A stretch of DNA of 64,000 nt from positions 52,828-116,827 of the forward strand of contig JAIPJS010000013.1 in the NCBI GenBank assembly GCA_021734025.1. Direction: 5' to 3'. Both the position numbers and the translations under genes were made by a program. Positions 1 to 9,630 of this stretch are shown here, in pieces. Every line of letters starts with the position of its first letter. The first letter of the stretch is position 1. Source of the stretch: Candidatus Neomarinimicrobiota bacterium. Its GTDB lineage: Bacteria > Fidelibacterota > JAANXI01. Below the pieces are notes generated by a model that did no database searches, was not told the DNA's origin, and saw nothing but the letters and a program-made list of their open reading frames with translations.

Positions 1-123
1 GACGCCGCCCAGCAGGAAGACGATCATCAGTAAATTAGCCGCAATGGAGTTGTTGGCCATCCACGCAATCGGACCGCCACCACTACTCTCGTTGCCGTCG
101 GAATGTATGGTGTTCTCGTTCAT
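1..123 (-). CDS. RND efflux permease, N-terminal fragment
   Basis: Start of a minus-strand gene that leaves the window; the ATG is the complement of 121-123 and 41 codons are visible. After a short polar leader the sequence reads [20 protein letters not shown], the typical cytoplasmic lead-in and first transmembrane helix of AcrB/MexB-type RND transporters. These inner-membrane proton antiporters pair with a periplasmic adaptor and an outer-membrane channel, and both partners lie just upstream on the same strand (172-1401 and 1851-3260). The gap to the adaptor stop is 48 bases, so co-transcription is likely. Family identity rests on the N-terminus and the operon context; substrate is unknown. 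Confidence 0.8.
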   Translation of the reverse strand, partial: MNENTIHSDGNESSGGGPIAWMANNSIAANLLMIVFLLGGV

Positions 124-171
124 GTATCGATCCGCTCTATAGAAACTAATTGCCCTGAGATATTCATCATA

Positions 172-1401
172 TCACGAGTCCTGCGCATTGCCAGAATCGG
201 AGCCTGCCACCCGTAACCCGGCACCTTCCACCACTGTGGACAGGTTGGTCGTTACGACTTTGTCATAAGCGTTCAATCCGTCAGCGATATACGCGTATTG
301 GTTATCTTTAAAGGCAATATCAGCATTTTTAATATTCAGTGTGTCGCCTTCCATGATCCATACGGTATCGTCCTTGCGGACGTAATCCCGGTTCAGCCGG
401 ATGATACCGGTGAGCTCTCTGGCCTGAATGCGTGTTTCGACGAATGCGCCGATCATGAGGGTGGGAACGTCATCTGGGCCAGTCCGGTATGCCAGGGGAT
501 CATCCACTGCGACGAGCACCCGGGCCATACGGGTCTGGTCTTCCAACTGGCCGACCATCTTATATAGGTGGCCGGTTCGATAAACGCTGTCCGGCCAGGC
601 GGTACGATTTCTGACTCTGACCGTGGAACCTGTCGTGTCGTCCGATTCCGGAAACCTGAGCCACCGAATATGTGACAGCGGAACCGTTGCCTCTACCCAG
701 TAAGTGTTGAGTCCGACCAGTCGGGCCAGATTTTCTCCGGCGGAGACCTGCGAACCGATGTTCACGTTTCGGGTCAGGATATGCGCATCAAATGGAGCGA
801 TGATATACGTTCGCTGCAATTCGAGATTGGCCTGTTCCACCGCAGCCCTTGCTGACTCCACGGAAGATCGCGCGGCGTTCAGCTGCGGTTCCCGCAGCAC
901 AAGGGCCCTGTTCTCCGGAGAAAGTTCTTCTTCCAGGAGGTTGAATTCCTTTTCCGCCACGTCTTGTCGTCCCATCTCGAGTTTGAGGTCGGCGACGGCC
1001 TGGTGGAGTTCGCTCTCCCGCTGCTGGAGTGCATTTCGGTAGTCCGCCGGATCAATACGGAGCAGCGTATCTCCTTTTTCCACGAATCCGCCCGGCGTGA
1101 AATTTTCGGATAATGCCATGATTTCACCGCTGACCCGCGGACGCAGGATAATATCTTTGGCGGGAGTCACCGTGCCCATGGCAGTGATGGTCGGGCGAAA
1201 GGAGCCGGAATCCACCTCGGTGACGTTGACGAGCATGGCAGTCTGTTTGGTAGCGCCAACGCGCTCAGCGGTGGGCTCGGATGAAAATATGTAAATAGTG
1301 ATCGCCGCGCCGACTAACAAAATACTCCCGGCAATCAGGAGTGTCTTTTTCCAACCAAAGCGGCCGTTTTCCGATGTCTTCGAATTTTTGTTGTCAGACA
1401 T
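172..1401 (-). CDS. RND efflux periplasmic adaptor (membrane fusion protein)
   Basis: 409 residues. An N-terminal membrane anchor (about residues 18-40, KKTLLIAGSILLVGAAITIY) is followed by the usual adaptor order: barrel-sandwich/lipoyl half (about 65-115, containing GTVTPAKDIILRPRVSGEI), an alpha-helical coiled-coil hairpin (about 115-200, rich in E, Q, L and R), the second lipoyl half (YIIAPFDAHILTRNVNIGSQ), then beta-barrel and membrane-proximal domains. It bridges the inner-membrane pump (start at 123, same strand) and the outer-membrane factor upstream. There is no lipobox, so it is held by an uncleaved N-terminal helix. The cargo cannot be inferred. Confidence 0.88.
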   Translation of the reverse strand: MSDNKNSKTSENGRFGWKKTLLIAGSILLVGAAITIYIFSSEPTAERVGATKQTAMLVNVTEVDSGSFRPTITAMGTVTPAKDIILRPRVSGEIMALSENFTPGGFVEKGDTLLRIDPADYRNALQQRESELHQAVADLKLEMGRQDVAEKEFNLLEEELSPENRALVLREPQLNAARSSVESARAAVEQANLELQRTYIIAPFDAHILTRNVNIGSQVSAGENLARLVGLNTYWVEATVPLSHIRWLRFPESDDTTGSTVRVRNRTAWPDSVYRTGHLYKMVGQLEDQTRMARVLVAVDDPLAYRTGPDDVPTLMIGAFVETRIQARELTGIIRLNRDYVRKDDTVWIMEGDTLNIKNADIAFKDNQYAYIADGLNAYDKVVTTNLSTVVEGAGLRVAGSDSGNAQDS

Positions 1402-1850
1402 TTATTTGTCACCTTGTATTGTATTTTATAACCATGATAAAAATCGTTTCAATTTTTATCGCGTGATAACCTGTGTAGTTTTAATAATTGCACTTTTGGC
1501 CTGACCCGCTTGTGCAGGCTTGTATGGAACACTTGGACGTTTATACCTGGACGCTAAAAGTGCAGAAAAGGTCAAGGCTGCGTATTCCATTTCGGACATG
1601 CTATCTGCTCCCTCTGTGCCAGAATCAGAACTCCCTTGCTTCGTCAATCTTTGGAATTTTCCTGCTAACATGATGAAAGGGATGCAACTTAAATAACGGA
1701 TATTTACAAACCGACCGGTCAGACAGCTGATTCTGGCTTCTCCTACGGTCGCCGAGCATGGTGTCGAAATGGAATATGAGGCCAAACTATCTATTTTTAT
1801 TACTCCAATCATGGTCCTATACTTTTCACTAAACTTGCTTCCAATTACTC
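1402..1850. other. 449-bp gap inside the efflux locus, no gene recognised
   Basis: The gap lies between the outer-membrane factor and the adaptor, both on the minus strand. A minus-strand open frame of about 118 codons (1456-1812) has no recognisable domain and unconvincing composition. The perfect palindrome GACCGGTC at 1713-1720, in the context CCGACCGGTCAG, resembles operator cores of TetR-type repressors that often control RND pumps, but no regulator gene is present. The gap may hold an internal promoter for the adaptor and permease. Confidence 0.4.
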
Positions 1851-3260
1851 CTATGATTCATTACTACTTATTTCCCGTTCGGTTTCAAAGCCGCCAGCTA
1901 ACGCCCGATACAACGCAACCCGGTATTCAATCAAAGTCAGCCGGGAGGACAGAAGACTTCGACGGAGTTGCTGCAAATCAGTCAGGGTCGTCAGCACGTC
2001 TATGTAATTCCCGACTCCATTAAAGTATTCCTGTTGCAACTGTTCATAGGTCTGCTCCGCGAGGCTGACTTGCTCTTCGATGCTGGCAACGCGTTCCGCC
2101 TGTTTGGCTTCCTGCACCAACGCATTTTCGACTTCCTGGAATGCCCTAAGAATGGTCTGACCGAATTCACTAAGCCGCTGATCTCTGACGGCCTCCGCCC
2201 GGTCCACCTCGGCCCGGAGCGCACCGGCATTGAACAGCGGTGCCACCAGACTTCCGGAAAGAGAGGTAACCCAGTCCTGGAAGAGATCAGTGGCGTTATC
2301 GCTGGAAGTGGAAGCCGAAACCGACAACGTCAACCTCGGAAACTGGTTGCTGATTGCCGCAGCCAGCTCTTCATTTGCCGCGCGTAATTCATTGAATGCA
2401 CTCTGCACGTCGGGACGTCGTTGAACTAGCTCAGTTGGGACTCCGGTTTCCGGTAATGGGGGCAGAGACGGCAACGTGTGAGACTCATATTCTACTGAGC
2501 CCTGTGGCGACTCTCCTAACAGGACTGCCAGCTGATGCTCCAGCACCCGAATTCTGGATTCGGCCACGATGCGCTGTTCCCGGGTAGACTCGATTAACTG
2601 GCGCTGTCGCAGAATATCTGCAATGCGGATTTGCCCGCTACTAAATTGGGCTTCGAGGAGGTCCAGCACTTTGTTATTCGTCTCGATCTGTTGTTGCAAC
2701 AAATCGTGCTGATTTTGTGCTTCCAGCAGCTGGTACCAGGTCCGGACGACCTCTGCCGAGAGGGAGAGTGCCGCGGTTCGGTAATCTGCCATCGAGGCCC
2801 GGGCACGATACTCTTCTGCCTGAACGCTGGAACGGATCCTGCCCCACAGGTCAACTTCATATACAGATGATAATCCCAGGCGAAGTTGCTGGCTGTCGGA
2901 ATTCCCGGTTTGTGTGTATGTGCCTTCTCCGCTTCCTTCCAGGTCCGGCCAGAGATCGGAAGACGCCCGATCTGCAACGGCCCTGGCAGCACGAAGACGG
3001 TGCCATGCCGCTTCCAGGGAAAAATTAGATTGGAGCGCCCGCGATACCAGGCTATCTAACCGGGAATCATCAAATGAGTGCCACCATCGTGAAGGAATCT
3101 CTGTCGCGCCGGATTCGGAAAACGAGTCCGATACCTCAACTGGCAGACTGTCTGTCGCTGAGCGTGAAGTACAACCGGTCAGGAGCATCGCGGCCAAAAG
3201 CATAATTACAAGATTCCATCTCACGGAGGTGAGAGGAACGGATGTGACAGTTTTTGTCAT
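1851..3260 (-). CDS. Outer-membrane efflux lipoprotein (TolC/OprM, NodT-type)
   Basis: 469 residues, the normal size for OprM-like channels. The N-terminus carries a lipoprotein signal with lipobox LLTG|C at about residues 27-31, so the mature protein is acylated. Two repeats of the outer-membrane efflux family follow (about 65-255 and 275-460), with long amphipathic helices, the typical segment [19 protein letters not shown] near the middle and [11 protein letters not shown] in the second repeat. It forms the outer-membrane trimeric duct for the adaptor and pump encoded downstream. As the first gene of the minus-strand cluster it probably carries the operon promoter in the 3261-3595 gap. Confidence 0.9.
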   Translation of the reverse strand: MTKTVTSVPLTSVRWNLVIMLLAAMLLTGCTSRSATDSLPVEVSDSFSESGATEIPSRWWHSFDDSRLDSLVSRALQSNFSLEAAWHRLRAARAVADRASSDLWPDLEGSGEGTYTQTGNSDSQQLRLGLSSVYEVDLWGRIRSSVQAEEYRARASMADYRTAALSLSAEVVRTWYQLLEAQNQHDLLQQQIETNNKVLDLLEAQFSSGQIRIADILRQRQLIESTREQRIVAESRIRVLEHQLAVLLGESPQGSVEYESHTLPSLPPLPETGVPTELVQRRPDVQSAFNELRAANEELAAAISNQFPRLTLSVSASTSSDNATDLFQDWVTSLSGSLVAPLFNAGALRAEVDRAEAVRDQRLSEFGQTILRAFQEVENALVQEAKQAERVASIEEQVSLAEQTYEQLQQEYFNGVGNYIDVLTTLTDLQQLRRSLLSSRLTLIEYRVALYRALAGGFETEREISSNES

Positions 3261-3595
3261 TAATTTAGGAGGCAGCGTGCGGTTTTATACTGTCAGACAG
3301 AGAAAAATACATATTGTTAGGGGCAGAAGTAGTGGTATATACTGTCAACCCGAATTTCAATTGCATTCCGGTCACCGGGTCACCTGAATCCCCATGATTT
3401 TTAGAGCCTAAGAACTTTATTTTCATAGGTTTTATCCCTTTGAATTTATCACAAATTTCAACCTATAATTCAGTTTTATCTTATTCAAGACTCAAATAGT
3501 CATGTATAGATTATTATTAAGCAGCTATGCATAATGATTGCCCCGGAGAGAAGAGGAGGAGGGAAAGAGAATTGGGGTACTTGTGGGAGAGAAAA
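3261..3595. other. Promoter-bearing gap upstream of the efflux operon
   Basis: AT-rich intergenic stretch between the efflux operon start (3260, minus) and the terminator of the next minus-strand gene. The short plus-strand open frames across it continue antisense into neighbouring genes and look spurious. It presumably holds the efflux promoter, but no confident -35/-10 pair or operator was identified. Confidence 0.4.
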
Positions 3596-3630
3596 AATCC
3601 TTGCCGGGGCTGGATACCCCGGCAAGGATT
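3596..3630 (-). terminator. Rho-independent terminator of the metallopeptidase gene
   Basis: Perfect 14-bp inverted repeat AATCCTTGCCGGGG / CCCCGGCAAGGATT with a 7-base loop. Read on the minus strand it is followed by a run of six T. It begins 6 bases beyond the stop codon of the gene at 3636-9245. Confidence 0.93.
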
Positions 3631-3635
3631 GTGGT

Positions 3636-6600
3636 TTATTTCAGGAGGATCATCTTCCCGGAATCGGAAAATCCTCGTGTGCGAAAAGTGTAAAAGTACA
3701 TTCCGCTCGGCAGATCCGCTGCATCAAAGGTAACCTGATGCTTTCCGGCAGGTTTATGGTCCTGGACAAGGGTCCTGACTCGTTTCCCGCGGATATCGTA
3801 AACCGTAATCCGGACATCGCCAGCCTCCGGCATATGGTACTGAATTTCCGTGGTCGGATTAAACGGATTCGGGTAATTCGGCAGCAGAGCGATCTGCTCC
3901 GGGACAGTTTCCGATTGGTCGTTACCGGTAGGTGTTCCACCGGTTACGGAAAAGATGTCGCCACTCTGGATATACGTTACTCCGGCAAATTCAGTGCCCG
4001 CAATTGCAGAGACCGTCTCGTATCCAGTGTCACCGGAGTGGAGTATCAGATACGATTCTAATCCTGAAAGGGCAGTCACCCCTGAGTTGCCGAATCGCAC
4101 TTCTTTTAGCTTTATCCTGGATGAATTATCCAGTTCGATGACCTTGCCAAACGGCTGAGGAAGGGTCATAGATCCTTGCGATTCCACCCATCCGCTAAGC
4201 CGGTACGAAGTGGTATCCGTCAGTTCAGCCGCACCTTCTTCTGTGAACTCGTAAAGACGCAGGTCGTAATCCAATTCCACAGCGGCTTCCGCACCGAGTT
4301 CTTCCGGTAAATTCAGTGTCACCGGCTCATAGAACGTCACCGTCATCGGCTGGCTTATGTCCCCGAACGCCATCTCCTGATATTTTGCCACGGGAAGGGC
4401 AAAGCCGTTCTGGTTTTTCATCACATACCAGGTCTGGATTCCCGACATCTCTTCATAGTCATCCCAAACAATTTTGCTGAGATGGGTATAATCCGTCCGG
4501 TCGAATTCCTGTAACTGTTTTTTCAGCGCCTCCGGGATACTGTCGGCGGGCTGGCCGACGAGTGTTAACTGGCCATCGTCACCCAGGTCCTCTGACGAGA
4601 ATACCGTCGACTCCACCGGAATATTCCAGGCGCTTTCGGTTTCGAGATGATACGCCTGTCTGATTTCTCCCAGCGAAGGCGTATGGTACGGGAGAAGAGA
4701 GCCGCTCCACCAGTCTTCGAAATCGAGATAGGACAAGGTTGAATATCGCACCGGATGTGTTGCACCCGGTTCGAGCAAATAATCATCCTGGAGGACAGGA
4801 ACTCTCTGCAGCAGCGAGATCGCCTCCTGGGATTTCTGTCGCCCAAGATCCATCGAATAGCCGCCAGCCGATCCCATCATCAGATTGGCAATCGGGCCGT
4901 TGTTATTCGCCTTCGGATCAAGGAATCCGTTGGCGAACAACGTAACGGTTTGGCCAAACTGGTACCGCAGGTCGACCTCAAATTCCCTGAGTACTGTCCC
5001 GCCTTTGGCCAGCCCTTCGGGATCCGTATCCATTCTGACGGTATATTTTCCTGGTTCCACATTCCGGATATCCGAGAAGGAACCGTACTCCATGCCGGAA
5101 AACTGCGTTTCTGCTTCCACCAGCGTAATGGAGAGGTTATCCGAGTCTGTGATGAAGTTACCCGCCATTACCTGCACCGTTTCCAGATTGCCTGACATCG
5201 GACTCACACCTGACTGCATCTTGAGGTCCAGGGCAGTGGACATATTATCCGGGTTGGTAACAAACTCCTCCGGATTTTCAAGCCCGGAAACCGTGGCGAC
5301 AAATGATTGTCCGGCTTCGAAGGTTGTAGTGAATTCGCCGATTAGCGGTTCGGTGGTTTCGTTTGCCATCACCGCTTCATATTGATCGATTTGGCTGGCC
5401 GGTAGGATTCCGATCCGAAGTGGGACTCCGGCTTTAATCTCCAAAAATCCTGAAATTCCGCCGGGCTGGGCCATACCGGGACCGCAGGCAGGAATAATCA
5501 GCGGGCCGCCTGTGCAGCCATCGCCACCGGTAATGTCACCGAGAATCGCCGGATCGCCAAACAAGCCGCCTTCCTGGGATTCCGCAATGATGATCGCTAT
5601 CTCTTCCATCCCTTCTTTGCCGCCGAGCCCCAGCGCTGCAAACATACCACTGGCCGAACTGCCGCCGCCGATGGCATGGAGATACATATCATTGGAGCCG
5701 ACATACAGCATATTCCCATTTAGCGCAGGTGATGACTGCACCGGCTCACCCGTGTCGATGCTCCAGAGTTTATCGCCGGGAGAGACCTGAGAGCTTCCGG
5801 TGTTGAGTGATGTAATGGCATAAATCCGCCCGTCATCGGAACCGACGTATACTATTTCCCGTTCTCCGCCCGATCCCTGATAGGCGTAGTAACTCACGGC
5901 GGGTGAGGACTGGACTGCATCATCAGTCTGGTAGCTCCACGCCACGGATTTGTCGCTGTTCAGCGCATAGACTTTCCCGTTGTCCGACCCAAAAAAGATA
6001 GTACCCGATTGTCCGATTGCGGGCGAGGACTTGACAGGCGAACCGGTATCATACGACCAATTCACGCTCCCGGACGAACTGATGGAGTAGAGTTTGGAAT
6101 CGTTGGAACCGACATAGATCGTTCCATCGCCGCTTATCGCGGGAGAAGAACGCACCGGGCCGTCGGTGGAGACACTCCAGACCTCTGTGCCGGAGGAATC
6201 CACAGCATAGACGTTGCCGTTGTCGGAACCGAAATAGATAGTGCCATCACTACCGTACGCCGGTGAAGACTTGATTTCGTCTCCGGCCCCGAAGGTCCAT
6301 TTGTGACTGCCGTCCGGATTGACCGCATAAAGGGAATCGCTGTTGGAACCGATATAAATTACTCCGTTCTCGCCAACCACCGGGGAGGAGACTATACTGT
6401 CACCGGTTGCAAACCGCCACTTCTGGTTCCCCTCGTGATCCAGGGCGTAGAGATGTCCGTCTGTTGAGCCAATATAGACGACCGGTCCGGCGCCCACCGC
6501 AGGTGAGGATTCAAAGTATTTTACCTGCTCGGGGAAAAATTCCCAGCGTTTACTCCCCTGAGGATCATACGAATACACGCCGTTCAGTGCGGCGATGTAT

Positions 6601-9245
6601 ACGTTACCCTGAGCATCCACGGCAGGCGAAGTGGGGACATCACCCTGGAGCAGGGCAGTCCATTGTTCATCATCTTCAATCGGTTCAGCGTTGAGATAGC
6701 CCGTATGATCCTGCCCCTGCCGGAACATGGGCCAGTCCGAGTCCGCCAGGTCGCCGCTTGTCCCGGTAAAATAGAGGCTTCGGTTGCTCGTGACACTGGT
6801 CAGCGATTCGGAATTGGGATTAAAGTTATATCCGGCCTTTATCGGGACAATCGTGCCGGAAAATCCGTGTTCAACTGTCGTGGAAAATGACCCGCTGGAG
6901 TTTGTGGTCACCGCTGAAGGAAACCCGGTGATTTCGACATCTTCCAGTGGCGTACCAGTGTTGCTATATGCATAACCACCAACATTGTACGTTTTAATGG
7001 TCCCCTGGAAATCCTGGGACTGATCGGAGGTCACATTGGAGAAGGAGGCATCCTGTGGCGAAAAGGTATAGGCGCTATGGTCCGGCTGGATTGTGCCGCT
7101 CCATCCCTTCGGTACCGGCGCTTCATAGTTCCCGTTGGCATCCGTATAGGCATCTTCCGGCAGGCCAAGAATTCTGACTCCCTGAATATCAGAGAACCCA
7201 GCGTCGTACACGTGGCCGGCAATCCTCGGCGCCTGCCGGACCCCGATTCGAAATGACATGCTGGTTTCATTGTTCCGGGTAAAATCATCCGAGCGGTACG
7301 TCGGAGTAGCCCGCATCGCCACAAAATAATTATCCTGAGGCGTATCCAGCGGGATATTCATAGTAAAATCACCGGAGAAATAGGTTTCGCTTAACAGCTC
7401 ATACCTGCTGCCGGTCAGTCCACCCCAGTGGAAAGTCCCCATGAGGATATCGCTGTTGTCGATAAACCGATCCTTGCTGAGATAAAACTCGATGTCCACT
7501 TCCAGATCGACTTTGGACATATTTTCGACCGTGATGCCCTGCAGAACAATCTGATCGCCGGCGTCGTAGACCCATGTTGTATCACCGGCGGATTTTCCGG
7601 CCAGAGCCAACCGGAGTCCATTGTCAGCATAGTAGGATTCGATGCCGATATCGATGATTTCCGCTTCCGATGTTTGACTCGTATAATTCGCCCGGAACGC
7701 CTGGGCATCCACCGCATGGATACCCCACCCGTCCTCGACCAGGTTACTGCGAAATCCGGCATGCATTACCGAGGGATGGTCATAGTTATACTGTTCGTCC
7801 ACGCCGTCCTGCCATCCCCAGGTATGGCCTAACTCGTGCATATTAATCGTCCGGTAACTGAAAACCAGCGTATCGTTGATTATCGGATCCAGGTTATCAC
7901 TCCAGCTATAAGCCGGATTATGAATGACGTCGGTCTCCAGGATTTCGTTACAGGTCCCGCCAGCCCAAAAGGTGGTCTCAGTCCAAATCATCGTCTTTGC
8001 GAGGGCGCTTCCCCAGCTGCGGCCGTACACGTTGTCCAGGCTGCTCCCGGAGACAAAACCGGTGAATTCGTTCTCATCGTTATTGCCACCGAAGGTTCCG
8101 TCATCGGAGGCCATTTGATATGCGTTATCCATGAACATATTCCAGAGATCCAGCGCCTGCTGGTTCGACGTTGCCATCCCGTTAAACTGTTCCATAACAA
8201 TGGGAAGATCCTGATAACCACAGCGTCGCAGCCGCTGGCCGAATGCAATGTCGGAGCCGTCGCCCGATTGCGTAGTTTCCGGCGGATTCAGGATTTTGCC
8301 CTGTTGCTGCAGGTTCTTTAATCCCTGCAGGCGCTGCATCAGATTCCCGGATGGTTCGTAGCCCTTTCCCTCAGGGATTTCCTGCTCTATGAGTTCTCCG
8401 TCCTGCTCCACAATCATGACGCCTTTGCCACCGAAACGGAGGGTGGGATCCGTCACTTCCGTCGTGAGAGCGTCATTCAGTATATAGTCCGTAAATTCCT
8501 CAACTGTCAGGATGTGCTGGAAATTGTTTGATCCGGTTGGATGAACCGTCGCAAAATGGTTTTCATCTGTGGCCTCAGGCGGTTGTTCTGTATGGAAATT
8601 AATTGAGTCCTGAGATTCCGCCCAGATCACTTCTCCGCCGGAAATGTCCGCAATGGTTCGGCTTGTTGTAGTTAAATATCCATTTTCAACGCCGGTAATT
8701 CCCTGACTGGCGGTGTTTAGCACGTACTGCTGCTCAGCAACTGAATCGGTCAGAACATTGAAAATTCCGTGGGAACCTGCTACAACCGGATTAAAATAGC
8801 TTTTTCCGTCGGCGTGGAGGAATACAATGTATTGCTGTTTCGTCTGTAACCGGGGGGATTCGCTGACAATGAGGGCGAGTTCTTCAATCTGTCCACCGGT
8901 GTAAGTGATTTCGATAAAGTCGCCGAAACTTCCCTGGGCCGATTCGCTCTGGTATACAATTTTGTCATTTCGAAACTGCACATCCGTGACAATAAGATTT
9001 CCTGCGTCATTAACCCGGCTTTCCTGTTCGAGAACCGTTCCCATGAATATGACATCAGCGGTTTGGGCTACCTCAGGTACGGTAACCCGGGGAACCTGCC
9101 CCGAAACTGAATCTGTGAATCCAAAGGTCATTCCAAAAAAGAGTGCAAAGGCAACAAGCCCGTAATGTATTGCGTTCATAGTGCTGGAAAATATTCCATC
9201 GTTTGATAGTGTGCCTGTTAAAATAGTGATAACAGTTTGTAGCAT
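3636..9245 (-). CDS. Secreted zincin-like metallopeptidase with PQQ-type propeller and T9SS sorting domain
   Basis: About 1869 residues. A zinc-peptidase motif HELGHTWGWQD lies near residues 470-480, matching the HExxHxxGxxD signature of metzincin-like enzymes. Two carboxypeptidase-regulatory-like beta domains follow (about 665-830). About 835-1195 is a propeller of roughly 40-residue repeats of the type DGTIYFGSDNGNVYA, then a long beta-rich region. The end (about 1782-1869) is a T9SS type A/FlgD-like sorting domain with NYPNPFNPTTEIQY and a terminal KMILLK, implying export through the outer membrane. A strong Shine-Dalgarno (9255-9260) favours ATG 9245; ATG 9254 and ATG 9179 are alternatives, the last giving a more compact signal peptide (MNAIHYGLVAFALFFGMTFG). 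Protease activity is inferred from the motif alone. Confidence 0.85.
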   Translation of the reverse strand: MLQTVITILTGTLSNDGIFSSTMNAIHYGLVAFALFFGMTFGFTDSVSGQVPRVTVPEVAQTADVIFMGTVLEQESRVNDAGNLIVTDVQFRNDKIVYQSESAQGSFGDFIEITYTGGQIEELALIVSESPRLQTKQQYIVFLHADGKSYFNPVVAGSHGIFNVLTDSVAEQQYVLNTASQGITGVENGYLTTTSRTIADISGGEVIWAESQDSINFHTEQPPEATDENHFATVHPTGSNNFQHILTVEEFTDYILNDALTTEVTDPTLRFGGKGVMIVEQDGELIEQEIPEGKGYEPSGNLMQRLQGLKNLQQQGKILNPPETTQSGDGSDIAFGQRLRRCGYQDLPIVMEQFNGMATSNQQALDLWNMFMDNAYQMASDDGTFGGNNDENEFTGFVSGSSLDNVYGRSWGSALAKTMIWTETTFWAGGTCNEILETDVIHNPAYSWSDNLDPIINDTLVFSYRTINMHELGHTWGWQDGVDEQYNYDHPSVMHAGFRSNLVEDGWGIHAVDAQAFRANYTSQTSEAEIIDIGIESYYADNGLRLALAGKSAGDTTWVYDAGDQIVLQGITVENMSKVDLEVDIEFYLSKDRFIDNSDILMGTFHWGGLTGSRYELLSETYFSGDFTMNIPLDTPQDNYFVAMRATPTYRSDDFTRNNETSMSFRIGVRQAPRIAGHVYDAGFSDIQGVRILGLPEDAYTDANGNYEAPVPKGWSGTIQPDHSAYTFSPQDASFSNVTSDQSQDFQGTIKTYNVGGYAYSNTGTPLEDVEITGFPSAVTTNSSGSFSTTVEHGFSGTIVPIKAGYNFNPNSESLTSVTSNRSLYFTGTSGDLADSDWPMFRQGQDHTGYLNAEPIEDDEQWTALLQGDVPTSPAVDAQGNVYIAALNGVYSYDPQGSKRWEFFPEQVKYFESSPAVGAGPVVYIGSTDGHLYALDHEGNQKWRFATGDSIVSSPVVGENGVIYIGSNSDSLYAVNPDGSHKWTFGAGDEIKSSPAYGSDGTIYFGSDNGNVYAVDSSGTEVWSVSTDGPVRSSPAISGDGTIYVGSNDSKLYSISSSGSVNWSYDTGSPVKSSPAIGQSGTIFFGSDNGKVYALNSDKSVAWSYQTDDAVQSSPAVSYYAYQGSGGEREIVYVGSDDGRIYAITSLNTGSSQVSPGDKLWSIDTGEPVQSSPALNGNMLYVGSNDMYLHAIGGGSSASGMFAALGLGGKEGMEEIAIIIAESQEGGLFGDPAILGDITGGDGCTGGPLIIPACGPGMAQPGGISGFLEIKAGVPLRIGILPASQIDQYEAVMANETTEPLIGEFTTTFEAGQSFVATVSGLENPEEFVTNPDNMSTALDLKMQSGVSPMSGNLETVQVMAGNFITDSDNLSITLVEAETQFSGMEYGSFSDIRNVEPGKYTVRMDTDPEGLAKGGTVLREFEVDLRYQFGQTVTLFANGFLDPKANNNGPIANLMMGSAGGYSMDLGRQKSQEAISLLQRVPVLQDDYLLEPGATHPVRYSTLSYLDFEDWWSGSLLPYHTPSLGEIRQAYHLETESAWNIPVESTVFSSEDLGDDGQLTLVGQPADSIPEALKKQLQEFDRTDYTHLSKIVWDDYEEMSGIQTWYVMKNQNGFALPVAKYQEMAFGDISQPMTVTFYEPVTLNLPEELGAEAAVELDYDLRLYEFTEEGAAELTDTTSYRLSGWVESQGSMTLPQPFGKVIELDNSSRIKLKEVRFGNSGVTALSGLESYLILHSGDTGYETVSAIAGTEFAGVTYIQSGDIFSVTGGTPTGNDQSETVPEQIALLPNYPNPFNPTTEIQYHMPEAGDVRITVYDIRGKRVRTLVQDHKPAGKHQVTFDAADLPSGMYFYTFRTRGFSDSGKMILLK

Positions 9246-9254
9246 GTATAACAT

Positions 9255-9260
9255 CCCTCC
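9255..9260 (-). promoter_or_regulatory. Strong Shine-Dalgarno deciding the start of the metallopeptidase gene
   Basis: Reads GGAGGG on the minus strand, 9 bases before ATG 9245 and directly abutting ATG 9254. Spacing favours 9245. No comparable site precedes the internal ATG at 9179, although that one gives a cleaner signal peptide. Confidence 0.6.
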
Positions 9261-9445
9261 GTTTTATGCCGCGCACCGACGACAATTGCTCTTTGTTTCA
9301 GTCTCGTATGGTTAGGTGTCCATCAGGTTCTGTAAAGATGACAATTTGCATCATATTTACAGGAGGGGAAGACTAATACTCGCATTTCAAAAATTCAAGG
9401 TGACTCACGGTAATTTTGTGGAATATTTAACTTTATTCACCTGGT

Positions 9446-9459
9446 GTGATTTAAATCAC
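9446..9459. promoter_or_regulatory. CRP/FNR-family operator candidate
   Basis: Perfect 14-bp palindrome GTGATTTAAATCAC. In its wider context, TGTGATTTAAATCACC, it matches the CRP consensus TGTGA-N6-TCACA at nine of ten positions and shares the GAT-N4-ATC core of FNR-type sites. It lies in the divergent intergenic region, 171 bases before the desaturase start and about 200 bases before the metallopeptidase start. The rest of the 9261-9630 gap shows no gene. Confidence 0.5.
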
Positions 9460-9630
9460 CCCAGTAACAGGAAGATAAATTCAAAAAACTACACCTCACT
9501 GTTGTCGAAAATGGCGTTCCTGGGGCAGTAAACACATCGATAGATTCTTTGGAAAACCGCTAATAAATCGTTACAGTCCGGTAAAGTGTAAAACACCGAA
9601 AGCAATACATTTAAAGGAATATAAAGACCT

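Noticed and set aside
1456..1812. 118-codon minus-strand open frame between efflux genes
   Set aside because: No family resemblance, no good ribosome site and low-quality composition.
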